Shown piece after piece: positions 28,147 to 36,576 of a stretch of 64,000 bases of DNA (its first letter is position 1; every line of letters begins with the position of its first letter). The stretch comes from an uncultured Roseobacter sp. (lineage in GTDB: Bacteria > Pseudomonadota > Alphaproteobacteria > Rhodobacterales > Rhodobacteraceae): NCBI RefSeq assembly GCF_947493125.1, contig NZ_CANLQB010000012.1:1-64000 (forward strand), given 5' to 3'. The position numbers were made by a program, and so were the translations under genes. Below the pieces are notes generated by a model that had not been told where the DNA came from, did not search any database, and saw only the letters and a list, made by a program, of their open reading frames with translations.

Positions 28147-28620
28147 CTACTTATTGAAGCATATCGGCGAAGTACTGCCTTTGGCAGCTGCGCTTTCTGT
28201 GCTTGAATTTAGAGTGTTCTCTACGGTCCTTGATTGCCGAGAACCGGTCGGGTCGTCATGAGTTAAGCAAACCTGGCTGGGGCCTTCGGAAATGGTAATC
28301 TGGACAGGCAAGCTAATGTCGTAGATTGCTGGAGCAGACTTTGACTCAGCAGTGTAACTAACCTCGCATCTCCCAGAAACTATTGGGGGCAGAGAGAAAA
28401 TGTCCTCCGCCATCTCTTCCAGGACCTTGGAAACTATGCTTCTGTATGTTCCTGATCCAAGCTGTGGAAGATAATCTTCCAGTATAGGAAGATATCGAGA
28501 TGCCGTACAGTTATCGACTTCAGGTGACAGATTAATGCTTTCAGACACTGTACGCGAAGTACAGTTGGATACCACAACACCAAATAGGATTAGTATTACT
28601 AAGCGAGATGTAGTTTTCAT
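28147..28620 (-). CDS. Hypothetical lipoprotein
   Basis: This gene codes for 157 residues from ATG 28620. A hydrophobic signal (LVILILFGVVVSNC) ends in a lipobox-like VSNC, so the mature protein would begin at Cys20. Mature cysteines are in DNCTASRY, SGRCEVSY, SQVCLTHD and SPICFNK and could pair in the periplasm. It sits 14 bases upstream of the Hint/RTX ORF and points the same way, so it may be an accessory or immunity-like partner. No family was recognised. Confidence 0.6.
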   Translation of the reverse strand: MKTTSRLVILILFGVVVSNCTSRTVSESINLSPEVDNCTASRYLPILEDYLPQLGSGTYRSIVSKVLEEMAEDIFSLPPIVSGRCEVSYTAESKSAPAIYDISLPVQITISEGPSQVCLTHDDPTGSRQSRTVENTLNSSTESAAAKGSTSPICFNK

Positions 28621-28630
28621 TTGATATTCT

Positions 28631-28816
28631 CTATGTGGGTGCATTCGTACCCGCAGGTATCAATCTTCTATAGAAAGTATATTTTGCACGGAATTTTCGA
28701 GCAACCCACAAACGGTCTCTTTTATCACGCTCAATCTCCGCACGAGTGATCAAGCTATTAGTCGCTCCAGAAACCATGATAGAACGTTTGGGGTTTTGGA
28801 AGGTTTTTGTCGTCAT
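28631..28816 (-). CDS. Small basic hypothetical protein
   Basis: This 61-codon ORF ends 10 bases before the lipoprotein ATG and shares its direction. The product is basic (IERDKRDRLWVARKFRAKY) with no motif. No strong ribosome site was seen. It may be the first gene of the RTX locus or a spurious frame. Confidence 0.35.
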   Translation of the reverse strand: MTTKTFQNPKRSIMVSGATNSLITRAEIERDKRDRLWVARKFRAKYTFYRRLIPAGTNAPT

Positions 28817-28940
28817 TGGGCATGCTCACCGGATATGCTCGCGTTTCAACCACGGACTAGAACCTTGACGTTCACAGCCTTCCGTCTTGCCTGCAACGCT
28901 TGGCAGTATTTCACTCCGATACGAACTCGGCTTTATAAAA

Positions 28941-29525
28941 CTAGATAACTCGCTTGCCATAGTTTCCTCCCAGCGTTTTCATCCCGATCTTCCGAAAGAA
29001 CCGATCAGCGCGCCCAATCTCAATTCCACCGGTCACATGATAGAGCACATGTGTTGCTTGCTGAGACTGCGCCCAAACCTCAATGCCTTTTGCCAGCCGC
29101 AGCGCCGCTTTCCCACCAAGCAGGCCTGTGCCACATCCGGGGTCGATATTGAACGTCGTGACCGAGACAATCCGCCCGCCCTCGCCAATGAAATACCCGC
29201 CGAGCGCGCAATAGCAGCTGCCAAGCACACGGTCCCCCAGGGTGACCACCAGCCCGAGGTATTGCCCCGACGCGTGCAGGGTGTTGTCGAATGCCCGGTC
29301 GAACTTTGCGTCGGAAAACGGAATGTCTCCGAACACGCTTTTCTCATGGGCCGCACGCATCAAATCACGAACTTTTTCGCGGTGACGTTCCTGAGCTGGT
29401 GTCGTGGTGAGCGTTAGCCGTTCTACTTGCTTGGGCAAGTCGATGGATGCCTGTCGGTCCAGCGGACCATCGACAAGCGCCTCAGCAGTATGCTCTTTGT
29501 CTATTCGTCCCAAGCTAGCCCCCAT
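28941..29525 (-). CDS. GNAT-like N-acyltransferase
   Basis: The 194-residue protein has features of a GNAT fold. The central strand VLGSCYCALGGYFIGEGGRIVSV precedes a Gly-rich turn (DPGCGTGLLGGKAALRLA) like an acyl-CoA loop, and the C-terminal RFFRKIGMKTLGGNY resembles the usual YRKLGF closing motif. Substrate is unknown. A second copy of the C-terminal 20 residues lies at 30049-30120. It faces the same way as the RTX locus downstream. Confidence 0.55.
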   Translation of the reverse strand: MGASLGRIDKEHTAEALVDGPLDRQASIDLPKQVERLTLTTTPAQERHREKVRDLMRAAHEKSVFGDIPFSDAKFDRAFDNTLHASGQYLGLVVTLGDRVLGSCYCALGGYFIGEGGRIVSVTTFNIDPGCGTGLLGGKAALRLAKGIEVWAQSQQATHVLYHVTGGIEIGRADRFFRKIGMKTLGGNYGKRVI

Positions 29526-29526
29526 C

Positions 29527-29634
29527 TTACACTCTAACCAAAGTCTCGTCGTGGCGCTTGCGCACTACCAAACCTTGCTCCAGATCAATGACCCAGCAGC
29601 CTTCCCCGGCGACCGTCTCCGCAATCTGCCTCAC
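29527..29634 (-). CDS. Short ORF coupled to the GNAT gene
   Basis: From GTG 29634 the frame gives 35 residues (VRQIAETVAGEGCWVIDLEQ onward) and stops one base before the GNAT ATG. It may be a leader peptide or the tail of a lost gene. No family was recognised. Confidence 0.3.
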   Translation of the reverse strand: MRQIAETVAGEGCWVIDLEQGLVVRKRHDETLVRV

Positions 29635-30048
29635 GGCACTCTCACGCTTCCGTTATCGTAAAGCGCGAACGTTAACCTATTCACCAAGTTTCAAAAAACA
29701 TGGTTAACGCGCGATCTTACGACGCCAAGCACGGCCTGAAGTTCATCTCGAGTTGCTATATCTCTATTTCCCACTTGGCACCCAATTCCCAACGACGAAC
29801 TCCCGTCCTCTCGAACCAAGCATTCGAGGCGCCGAGACCACTTTGATCTAAATCAAAGACAGGCCCGTTTTTGACGCTCTTTAGAGTCAGGTGCTTTCTG
29901 AAAAAGCATGTGCTGCAGGGTTGAAGCCTAAAGCGGCGGCATTGCAAGCCGTTGAAATAAAGAAACTACTAAGGCGTATAGGTGCACGCCTCACAAAGCC
30001 ACTCTGGTACTCGTCGACAAAGCAAGAAAGCCAAATATTCACTCTTCG
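29635..30048. other. Intergenic, nothing recognised
   Basis: The stretch is AT-richer than average and holds no ORF with support. It may contain the promoter for the GNAT gene, but no clear boxes can be named. Confidence 0.3.
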
Positions 30049-30120
30049 CTAGATGAGAGAGACCGCGTAGTTGCCGCCAAGCGTCTTCATGCCGATCTTC
30101 CGAAAGAAGCTGAGGAGCTT
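30049..30120 (-). pseudogene. Duplicated GNAT C-terminal fragment
   Basis: The frame reads KLLSFFRKIGMKTLGGNYAV-SLI-stop, nearly the same as the C-terminus of the intact gene at 28941 (RFFRKIGMKTLGGNY). DNA identity is also high over this part. Nothing homologous continues upstream, so it is a scrap of a second copy. Confidence 0.65.
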
Positions 30121-30154
30121 GATCTGACTTGGGAGTGGGCAAAAGCTGGGGGTC

Positions 30155-30403
30155 TTACGCGGCGATCTTGTGATAGGAAACCGTCAGGCGCCCATCGAGG
30201 ACAGCGGCAATGCCGATCTTGCCGCTCTCGTCTTGCAATCCGCGAAGGTTTTGCAAGAGCCCGCAGGTCTTGATGCTCTCGGCCAGCGCTTCGACGGCCT
30301 CCTGCGCCACCTCTTGGCTTGGGTTCAACTCGTGCAACTAAAGCTGGTCCAGTGACGAGTAGATGATGCTCGCGTCGGGTGAGGTTTTTGTTTGGTTTGT
30401 CAT
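30155..30403 (-). pseudogene. ParB/Spo0J-family N-terminal remnant
   Basis: From ATG 30403 the frame reads MTNQTKTSPDASIIYSSLDQ-L, then TAG (30340-30338), then LHELNPSQEVAQEAVEALAE and SIKTCGLLQNLRGLQDESGK. Family members read LVLHPLNPR..ALAESI..GLLQNL through this part, so codon 22 is a nonsense mutation in a ParB-type nuclease/partition protein. The GGRRL core after GKIGIAA is replaced by an unrelated short tail. It points to a formerly plasmid-borne segment. Confidence 0.75.
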
Positions 30404-30514
30404 GGAAGTCATCCTTCTCGGTTGGTTGGGAAAGTGGACTGGTTGTGGTCCGCCGGGACAGGCGTGCTCCGCGCAGACGCACGCATTCGGCCCGCCCCGG
30501 CTGCTGCTCGGAGG

Positions 30515-30964
30515 TCAGTATTCAGACGCGTGCATGATGGTGAGGACGCGGCGGGTTACCGTTGGGTTGCCCGGGTCGTCACTGCCCATGTGATACTCGG
30601 CATCAAAGAGATCGATCTTCCAAAAGATGTGGTAGTCGTTGCCACCGATCTCGAACGCGCCGAAGCCGTGCTCGCCGTACGGGTCGTTGTCTTCCGTGAA
30701 GAGATCGAAGCCTTGGACTCGTTGCATGATGATGGCCTTCGCGGCCGGCGACAGGTCCGCGACACCGCGTGTAAGAACAATCTGACCCGGCACGGTGAAG
30801 TCGGCACCCCCTTTCCGCCGAAACCTGTCATTCTGTTCCGCTATCTTGGCCGCCAAAGCGGCCTCTTCCCGAACTTCATCTGAGGGATTTCTTTCATTCT
30901 CCACCCGGTCGCTCCTTCGTGGTTGGATGGGGCCTCCGCCCCTATCTGTCTGGTTTTGAGCCAA
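30515..30964 (-). CDS. DUF3768 family protein
   Basis: This gene codes for 149 residues. The core KIAEQNDRFRRKGG, then GQIVLTRGVADLSPAAKAII and GANDYHIFWK-like (GGNDYHIFWKIDLFD) matches DUF3768, a small soluble family common on alphaproteobacterial plasmids and ICEs. The C-terminus RRVLTIMHASEY is typical. Function is unknown. The start may be internal, as the first 30 residues are low-complexity. It neighbours the ParB remnant as on many plasmids. Confidence 0.8.
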   Translation of the reverse strand: MAQNQTDRGGGPIQPRRSDRVENERNPSDEVREEAALAAKIAEQNDRFRRKGGADFTVPGQIVLTRGVADLSPAAKAIIMQRVQGFDLFTEDNDPYGEHGFGAFEIGGNDYHIFWKIDLFDAEYHMGSDDPGNPTVTRRVLTIMHASEY

Positions 30965-31749
30965 CCCCCTTCAGGGGGGTCGTCTCTAAAACCTGACCCA
31001 CTGGCGAAGTGTCGGAGTGAGCAAACGCCAACAAAATCGATGGGACTGGTGCGACCCGCAGCGGCGAAGCCGCGAGGACACGGGTACTGTCTATTTTGGT
31101 TGCGTGCGCGAGAACCCAGCGGGCTCTAAAGCAACGTCTCCTTGGACTGAGCGCAAAGCGCGACGGACAGGGAGACCAGCAAAACTCAAGGAACGCTGTT
31201 CCGCTGCCCCAGGGATCGAAACCCGCAAGGGCGGATCATCGGGCCGAGGCAGACCCATGCGAACGGCCCTGCCAACGGCTCCGGAGGAGACAACGGAAGG
31301 GCCATTTGTGAGCAGGGTCTGACCAGGGAGCACGTTCCAGGCGGAGGGCGGCACTGCCGACCGCAGCCTGAAGAGCGCGGTGGCGCGAACGCAAAGGTGC
31401 GGCAGGGGCAATCAGGCCTCAGAAGCGGAGTAATGATAACCGAGAACTATCATCGCCAGACAGGTCCGCGGAGCGGACATTCGTACCAAATGCCGCGAAG
31501 GTCTCGAATGAGCCCATTGCGGAAGTGCCAAATTTTCGCTGCGTGCGCTCGCCGCGAAAGAATTTCTGCGCATACAAGGTCTTCAGCGCAGTTACGCGGC
31601 GGTGAATCCGGCCATTCATTCGGCTTGCTATTAGGTTTGGAGCAAAAACTCACGGGTGGCAGGTCGGATGCAATCAGGTTTGCGAGTAGCATTCCTACGT
31701 CAGCGCGGTGCTGATGCTTGGGTTTGGAGGGCGGCAAGGAGGGCAAATT
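30965..31749. other. GC-rich gene-free region before the recombinase
   Basis: The interval shows no supported gene. Bases 31040-31420 are GC-rich and structured, and carry the second copy of the motif seen at 937-970. Comparable stretches lie beside DUF3768 genes on alphaproteobacterial plasmids as far as I recall. It may hold a structured RNA or transfer-related site. Confidence 0.4.
31047..31083. repeat. Dispersed GC-rich motif, copy 2
   Basis: It begins GGTGCGACCCGCAG and ends GCGAGGACACGG, matching 937-970 except for one base and a different centre. The centre GCGGCGAAGCCGC is a small hairpin. Confidence 0.45.
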
Positions 31750-32382
31750 ATGCCTAGAGTCCAACTTCCTGCCGTAACCCCGAAACGTAAAGCCTGGAAC
31801 AAGGGGCGGATTATCGGCCAGAAACGACCGTTGCTGCCAAAACAGGTTTGGGCAATCCGAGCGCGACTCGAGTTGGCCAACAACCTTCGTGATCTGACGC
31901 TATTTAACGTTGCCATCGACAGCAAACTACGTGGTTGTGATCTGGTCAGGCTCTCAGTGGTCGATCTGGTCAAAGAGGATCGCGTCCGAGAACGGGTTTC
32001 GGTGATTCAGTGCAAAACCAAGCGGCCTGTTCAGTTTGAACTGACAGAAAACACAAGGGAAACTGTCCTGGCTTGGGTCAAATCGCCCGAGATGTTGGCT
32101 TGCTCGTTTGTGTTTCCCAGCCGCTTCCACGACCGCCCGCACATTTCAACCCGTCAGTATGGCCGGTTGGTGCACGATTGGGTGTCGGCGGTTGGTTTGG
32201 AACCGAGTGGATACGGAACGCATTCGCTGCGCCGGACAAAAGCTGCTGAGATTTACCGGAAAACAGGCAACCTGCGTGCGGTTCAACTGTTGCTCGGCCA
32301 TACGAAGGTCGATAGCACAGTGCGCTACCTGGGAGTTGAACTTGAAGATGCACTTAGTATCGCCGAGAAAATTGACCTCTAG
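31750..32382 (+). CDS. Short tyrosine recombinase/integrase
   Basis: The 210-residue protein starts at ATG 31750 behind AGGAGGGCAAATT, a near-ideal ribosome site. It is essentially a catalytic domain. Arg61 lies in DSKLRGCDLVRL, His158-x-x-Arg161 in THSLRRTKAAEIY, His184 in LLGHTKVDSTVRY and the Tyr193 nucleophile in VRYLGV. The N-terminal core-binding domain is shorter than in phage integrases. It may resolve plasmid multimers or integrate a small element. No att repeat was identified. Confidence 0.85.
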   Translation: MPRVQLPAVTPKRKAWNKGRIIGQKRPLLPKQVWAIRARLELANNLRDLTLFNVAIDSKLRGCDLVRLSVVDLVKEDRVRERVSVIQCKTKRPVQFELTENTRETVLAWVKSPEMLACSFVFPSRFHDRPHISTRQYGRLVHDWVSAVGLEPSGYGTHSLRRTKAAEIYRKTGNLRAVQLLLGHTKVDSTVRYLGVELEDALSIAEKIDL

Positions 32383-32578
32383 GCAATGGGCGTGCGGCTG
32401 GTGCCGCCTGCGTTTGCGGGCCAACCTGCCGCACGCAGCGCAATTGATCCAGAGTTAAAAGCGCCGCCAAACGTCCTCTTGATGTCCGATCATATCGGTA
32501 TTTCTGGACAAACTCTGGTTCGACTGGATTGGCAGTCAACCCACATTGGCCGATCACTTGGACGGCTTACCCATTGAA

Positions 32579-33259
32579 TTACATAACCTTACGGACGGCG
32601 GCGCAAAGCTCGGGGTGCATTATCCAGTTCTCAGCCTTCTCGTCATGTTCGGAGACATCTCGATACCCAATGAGCGTGCTTCCATCCGGGCCCGTTGAAG
32701 GCCCCGTGGATGCCGTTCCCGAAGACAGATAGCCCGCAATCATACGACCCACGCTGGCGAGCGCTCTGTTGGCCGAGGTCGTGGACTTGTAGCTGCCAGC
32801 ATCTGCAACCTTAACCTGTGCCAACCCGTCCGCTTCCTTCAGCGACAACGCCATCAACATGGCGCGCTGCGAACCCGTCAGGTTTACAGAATGGAGCGCT
32901 TCCACGTATTCGTCGGATGTTGGTACCTGCGTCCCTTTGTGAGGGTCTGTTCTGCGGTCTTCGGCCCTACGGACTTCGCGCTGATCAATGGCGGAATGCA
33001 ATGCGATGATCGCAGCTTCTTCGGTCTCACCCGTCGCCTCGGCAATCAAGCCGCGCGCCTTCGTGGGTGGCTTGGGAAAGGCGCGAGCGCCGTATGCGCC
33101 GGCGAGACGACCGGACTTGATCTGATATCTGCCATACTCGCCCACGCGGATCGACATAGCGGCTTCTTTCCTGGTCTCCTTGGCCTTCGATTTCTTCGAC
33201 ATACCCTTGAAGACGTCACGTCCCGCATCTGATCTGTTTGGAACTGTGTAATCTGGCAT
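32579..33259 (-). CDS. Hypothetical protein (226 residues)
   Basis: The N-terminal 40 residues are basic (SKKSKAKETRKEAA). Then comes a beta-rich part (SIRVGEYGRYQIKSGRLAGA, GARAFPKPPTKARGLIAEA). The C-terminal half has a helix-turn-like segment (VNLTGSQRAMLMALSLKEAD, SANRALASVGRMIAGYL) that could bind DNA, with VGY-type ending RDVSEHDEKAENWIMHPEL. The start could also be the in-frame ATG of MSIRVGEYG. No family was recognised; it is convergent with the recombinase. Confidence 0.55.
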   Translation of the reverse strand: MPDYTVPNRSDAGRDVFKGMSKKSKAKETRKEAAMSIRVGEYGRYQIKSGRLAGAYGARAFPKPPTKARGLIAEATGETEEAAIIALHSAIDQREVRRAEDRRTDPHKGTQVPTSDEYVEALHSVNLTGSQRAMLMALSLKEADGLAQVKVADAGSYKSTTSANRALASVGRMIAGYLSSGTASTGPSTGPDGSTLIGYRDVSEHDEKAENWIMHPELCAAVRKVM

Positions 33260-33379
33260 CGGGCTGGTCTCCTGGGATGAACAATTCGTAGTGCCGGTTC
33301 GGCGGATACCAATCAGGGCAAAGGAACTGCTGCGTTAGGCAGCGGAAGAAGATTCAAAAACAAATGGCCGTCTGTCGAA

Positions 33380-33400
33380 GGGCGCTCCTTAAGAGCGCCC
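33380..33400 (-). terminator. Hairpin at the end of the csp gene
   Basis: GGGCGCTC and GAGCGCCC form an 8-bp perfect stem around a 5-base loop containing the stop codon. There is no clear T run after it, so it may be a weak terminator or an mRNA-stabilising end. Confidence 0.55.
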
Positions 33401-33616
33401 ATTTGCAAAGATCAGGCGAGCGATGTTGGTTGCGCTTTCACGGCCATCGCTGCCGGCCTCCACATCGAAGGTCACCTTCTGATCGTCGTTCAGGGTGGTC
33501 ATTCCCGACTTCTCGAGTGCGGAGATGTGCAGAAACACATCCTTTCCACCAGTCTCAGGTGCGATGAAGCCAAAGCCTTTTGCGCCGTTGAACCATTTCA
33601 CTGTGCCATTGGCCAT
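33389..33616 (-). CDS. Cold-shock protein (CspA family)
   Basis: The 75-residue protein starts at MANGTVKWFNGAKGFGFI, with RNP1 (KGFGFI) and RNP2 (DVFLHIS) intact. It is a single CSD protein that melts RNA structure and may aid transcription or translation under stress. Another in-frame ATG at 33658 would add 14 residues unlike the family. A hairpin overlaps the stop codon. Confidence 0.92.
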   Translation of the reverse strand: MANGTVKWFNGAKGFGFIAPETGGKDVFLHISALEKSGMTTLNDDQKVTFDVEAGSDGRESATNIARLIFANGRS

Positions 33617-34060
33617 GTGAATTTTCCTTGTTTGATCGCTGCCCACAATATGCGGCAACCTAGCTTCTCACGACAGTGTCGAGCGCTGAGAGCCGGTAAA
33701 GGAAAACAGGAGTTCGAATGTAGGTCAGTAGCATAACAAACGTGGTATCTCCCCAAGAGTGTTACAAGGTGCACGCGGTGCTTCGGCTGATGTTTCCTTT
33801 CCAAGAGAGCATCGATCCCCTATAGCTCACAAGCTGCTGGATACCCTGGCAGCCAGAAATGGAAAGCCAGACTGTCGTTCAACGACTTGGCGAAGAAAGT
33901 GGCCACCGACAAAAAGGCCTCGCAAGAAGAAGATACGAAATCGCAGATGTCTACCGACCACCCTCCGGACTCAAAGATCGAAGCTACTGATCCGTAGATG
34001 GGTTGACAGGCGCGACTAAGCAAATAGGCTTCGCTCGTGTTCAGCGTATGAGGGTTGACG
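33617..34060. other. Intergenic with possible gene fragment
   Basis: Bases 33790-33996 on the plus strand hold a frame reading WKARLSFNDLAKKVATDKKA and ending IEATDP-stop that looks coding, but it has no start codon after the preceding stop. It may be the tail of a lost gene. The rest shows nothing. Confidence 0.3.
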
Positions 34061-34297
34061 CTACGGGCGCCGCGAAAGGTTGCCGCCAACGATGATCTCA
34101 TTGATCAGTTTGGCGGTTGCCATATGCATTTCTTGTTCGGTTTCTGGACCTCTGGCATTCTCGTGGGTCGCTGCCGCATCCCGAAGAATTCCCAGAATCT
34201 CGCCTTCCGGCAGCAGCTTGCGATCTTGCAAGGCAAGTAGGAGGGCCTCGCAAATGGAGAAGGCGGCCATCCCTGAAGGGTCTCGTTGATCTGACAT
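34061..34297 (-). CDS. Small hypothetical protein
   Basis: The product is 78 residues from MSDQRDPSGMAAFSICEALL, with the ATG just after AGGAAGAGAATTGTCCTCA. It is a helical soluble protein with the repeated feel ILRDAAATHENARGP. I associate similar proteins with Rhizobiales and Rhodobacterales but know no function. It is divergent from the Crp/Fnr gene, about 150 bases away, so the promoter region is shared. Confidence 0.6.
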   Translation of the reverse strand: MSDQRDPSGMAAFSICEALLLALQDRKLLPEGEILGILRDAAATHENARGPETEQEMHMATAKLINEIIVGGNLSRRP

Positions 34298-34450
34298 TGA
34301 GGACAATTCTCTTCCTTTCTTGCCACGCAACCGGGCGAGGTCGTGATAGTATTGACCAACATCTCAATAATTTAGGTAGTCCGTACTGATCGAAAGCAGT
34401 CTCAGCGCCGATTTCTTACGGGAGTATGCGCGGTTCGGGAGGGACCGGTA

Positions 34451-35182
34451 ATGAACATCAAAGCCAGCCCACTTACCCAAAAGCTCTCTGCGTTTGTTGC
34501 TCTTTCGGAGACGGAACTGGTCGTTCTCGAGCGCTTGCATCAGCGGAGGAAGTCTTTCTCTTCAGGGCGCGACTTGGTTCACCAGGGTCAATTGGAACAG
34601 GCTGCTTACATCCTGGCGGCAGGTTGGGTCGTTTCTTATAAGATCCAGGCTGACGGGTCGCGGCAGATCGTTGATTTCCAGATACCGGGGGACTTTTTGG
34701 GCCTGCGCAGCGTCCTGTTGCACACATCCGATCATGGGATCGAACCAATCGTCGATATCGAGGCGGCGGAGGTTCTGGTGAGCGATCTTCTGCAAGCCTT
34801 CGCAGAGACACCACGGCTGGCCACGGCCATTCTCTGGGCCGTGTCGAGGGACGAAGCGATGGTTGTCGAGCATCTTGTTGGGCTCGGGCGGCGCGATGCG
34901 GATGCGCGCATGGCGCATTTTCTGCTGGAGCTTGGCGTGAGACTGTCACTCGTCGGATTAGGGTGCAGGGAAGGCTACGCCTGTCCGCTCACACAGTATC
35001 ATCTGGCAGATGCGTTGGGGTTAAGTGCCATCCACGTCAACCGCGTCCTTCGTAAGCTCCGCGAACGCGGACTCGTCACGTTTCAGGGCGGGCTAGTAAC
35101 CTTCGATAACTACGAGGGGCTTGTTGCATTGGCGGATTTCGATCCGGCCTATCTCGATCAATCACGGCCTTTGTTGCCGTGA
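34451..35182 (+). CDS. Crp/Fnr-family transcription regulator
   Basis: The 243-residue protein has a cyclic-nucleotide-binding-like N-terminal beta-barrel (HQGQLEQAAYILAAGWV, QIPGDFLGLRSVLL) and a C-terminal winged helix with YHLADALGLSAIHVNRVLRK. The N-terminal Fe-S cysteines of Fnr are absent, so it is not an oxygen-sensing Fnr. The Arg/Ser/Glu cAMP pocket of Crp is also not evident. Regulators of this Crp_2 type often serve stress or nitrogen roles in alphaproteobacteria. It could control the small-gene cluster that follows. Confidence 0.9.
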   Translation: MNIKASPLTQKLSAFVALSETELVVLERLHQRRKSFSSGRDLVHQGQLEQAAYILAAGWVVSYKIQADGSRQIVDFQIPGDFLGLRSVLLHTSDHGIEPIVDIEAAEVLVSDLLQAFAETPRLATAILWAVSRDEAMVVEHLVGLGRRDADARMAHFLLELGVRLSLVGLGCREGYACPLTQYHLADALGLSAIHVNRVLRKLRERGLVTFQGGLVTFDNYEGLVALADFDPAYLDQSRPLLP

Positions 35183-35185
35183 AAC

Positions 35186-35214
35186 GGCCGCCCTCAGTAT
35201 GGCTTCGGGCGGCC
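35186..35214 (+). terminator. Hairpin behind the Crp/Fnr gene
   Basis: GGCCGCCC (35186-35193) pairs perfectly with GGGCGGCC (35207-35214), separated by 13 bases. Only TT follows, so it is a weak terminator candidate. Confidence 0.45.
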
Positions 35215-35242
35215 TTGCAGTCATTTCACAGGTTTGCCGACT

Positions 35243-35443
35243 TTACACCAATGCGCGGCTTGCCTGCTTGAGTTCGTTGTGTGCCTCTTCGTCGTTTTCG
35301 GCCTCATGCGCCTTCTCGGCCGCTTGATAATGCTTGAGAGCGGTCGCTTTCTTGGGGCCTTCGGGTGCATTGTCCCAGGCAGCCTTGACGGAAGCCATGT
35401 GTTTCACCGTCTGGTTTTCCTCGGTTTGGTCTTCTTCATTCAT
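35243..35443 (-). CDS. Small acidic hypothetical protein
   Basis: The product is 66 residues starting MNEEDQTEENQTVKHMASV, with ribosome site GAAAGGACATTCCC. It is helical and rich in Lys/Glu/Ala (KKATALKHYQAAEKAHEAEN). It ends near the Crp/Fnr hairpin on the opposite strand. No family with a function was recognised. Confidence 0.6.
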   Translation of the reverse strand: MNEEDQTEENQTVKHMASVKAAWDNAPEGPKKATALKHYQAAEKAHEAENDEEAHNELKQASRALV

Positions 35444-35615
35444 GGGAATGTCCTTTCCTGGACGGTCCGAGAAATAAGAGGCGCAGACCCCATGCAAACT
35501 CTTTGGGGACTGCATGCGTCCCACGCCCCTCAGATACTCGCAAAAAATGCCAACCCAATAAGCGGTAGACATGAATCACCTAACCGGTTCGATCGCGTCT
35601 TTGCACTGACGCAGG

Positions 35616-36032
35616 TTAGCCCGTTTGAGCCAAATAGAGGAGCCACGCCAGAACCACGACTCCAACGAGGGCCATCGTTGTCCAAGACATCGATAGCTTT
35701 GGAAAATTGTTGGTGCCTGCTTCGAGTGATTTGGGAACGCGAAGCGGGGCACGCTTCGGCAGCAATGAAACCAGCTTTGCCGCTCTGCCTTCGCTTGCCA
35801 GAGCCAGCGCCGGAATGTCGGTAATCGCTTCAAAATGCGTAGTCAGTCGTACTTTCGCGTCCTCCCGACCCAGACCAGAAAGCTCACGCGCCTCGGTCCA
35901 TGGCTCGAGGTTAAGGCGCGCAAGCGCTGACAAGACCGTAACGGCTGCACCGGTTCTGTCCTCACCCACTTCTGCAAAGAGGAAGGCATCGTAGTCGCTG
36001 CCATCCGGATGAAGGACGTCTGAGGCGGACAT
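35616..36032 (-). CDS. Hypothetical tail-anchored membrane protein
   Basis: This gene codes for 138 residues; its start has a good ribosome site (GAAAGGAAAACCC). Residues 1-90 are soluble (DGSDYDAFLFAEVGEDRTGA, SALARLNLEPWTEARELSGL). A single hydrophobic helix at about 115-134 near the C-terminus suggests a tail anchor. It is divergent from the next gene, with 229 bases between. No family was recognised. Confidence 0.55.
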   Translation of the reverse strand: MSASDVLHPDGSDYDAFLFAEVGEDRTGAAVTVLSALARLNLEPWTEARELSGLGREDAKVRLTTHFEAITDIPALALASEGRAAKLVSLLPKRAPLRVPKSLEAGTNNFPKLSMSWTTMALVGVVVLAWLLYLAQTG

Positions 36033-36261
36033 GGGTTTTCCTTTCGGCGCGAGACTGAGGCGAAGACATGCACGCAGGTGTCTGGAGCCGCGCGACGGCT
36101 TTGCATCTCACCTTGACAGCCAAGAAACCGACTGGGGCTAACCTCGATCAGCATCACACACCGAAAGTTCGGATAGTGTCTATTCAACCGCCTTGCTGCG
36201 ACGACGCTGGCCATAATGGCGGCTGCGGAAAGTTTAACATTCTGTTCAATGGAGGCCTGGG

Positions 36262-36576
36262 ATGCTCACGCGTTCTACCAGATCAATGGTGACGTTTTCC
36301 AACGACTTCATGATTGGCGACAGCCAGCGGGAGCTTGCGGCCGGCACGTATGAAATCGTTGTCGAGGAAGAGCTTATGCAAAGCCTCAGCTTCGAAGCTT
36401 ACCGGCGCACTGCGACATACCTGATGGTCCGGGGGCGAGGGAGCAACACGGGTCAAACGACGATGCAATTGACCACAAAGGAGGATCTGGAGCACGCAAT
36501 TGCATGTGATCAGGCCCTCTCGGAAACTATCAATGACAGCGAAGCGGCGCTTTCCCCGCAGGAGGACAAGACATGA
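36262..36576 (+). CDS. Small hypothetical protein, paralogue A
   Basis: The 104-residue product has ATG behind GGAGGCCTGG. The core TFSNDFMIGDSQRELAAGTY, then EIVVEEELMQSLSFEAYRR is a beta-rich domain. The same layout (F..F.L......LPAGEYDIETEF) appears in the gene at 40557, so the two are related. It overlaps the following gene by 4 bases. The function is unknown. Confidence 0.6.
   Translation: MLTRSTRSMVTFSNDFMIGDSQRELAAGTYEIVVEEELMQSLSFEAYRRTATYLMVRGRGSNTGQTTMQLTTKEDLEHAIACDQALSETINDSEAALSPQEDKT

Noticed and set aside
33859-33991. 43-codon plus ORF starting MESQTVVQ
   Set aside because: It has no ribosome site and competes with another frame that looks equally coding, so no gene is called.
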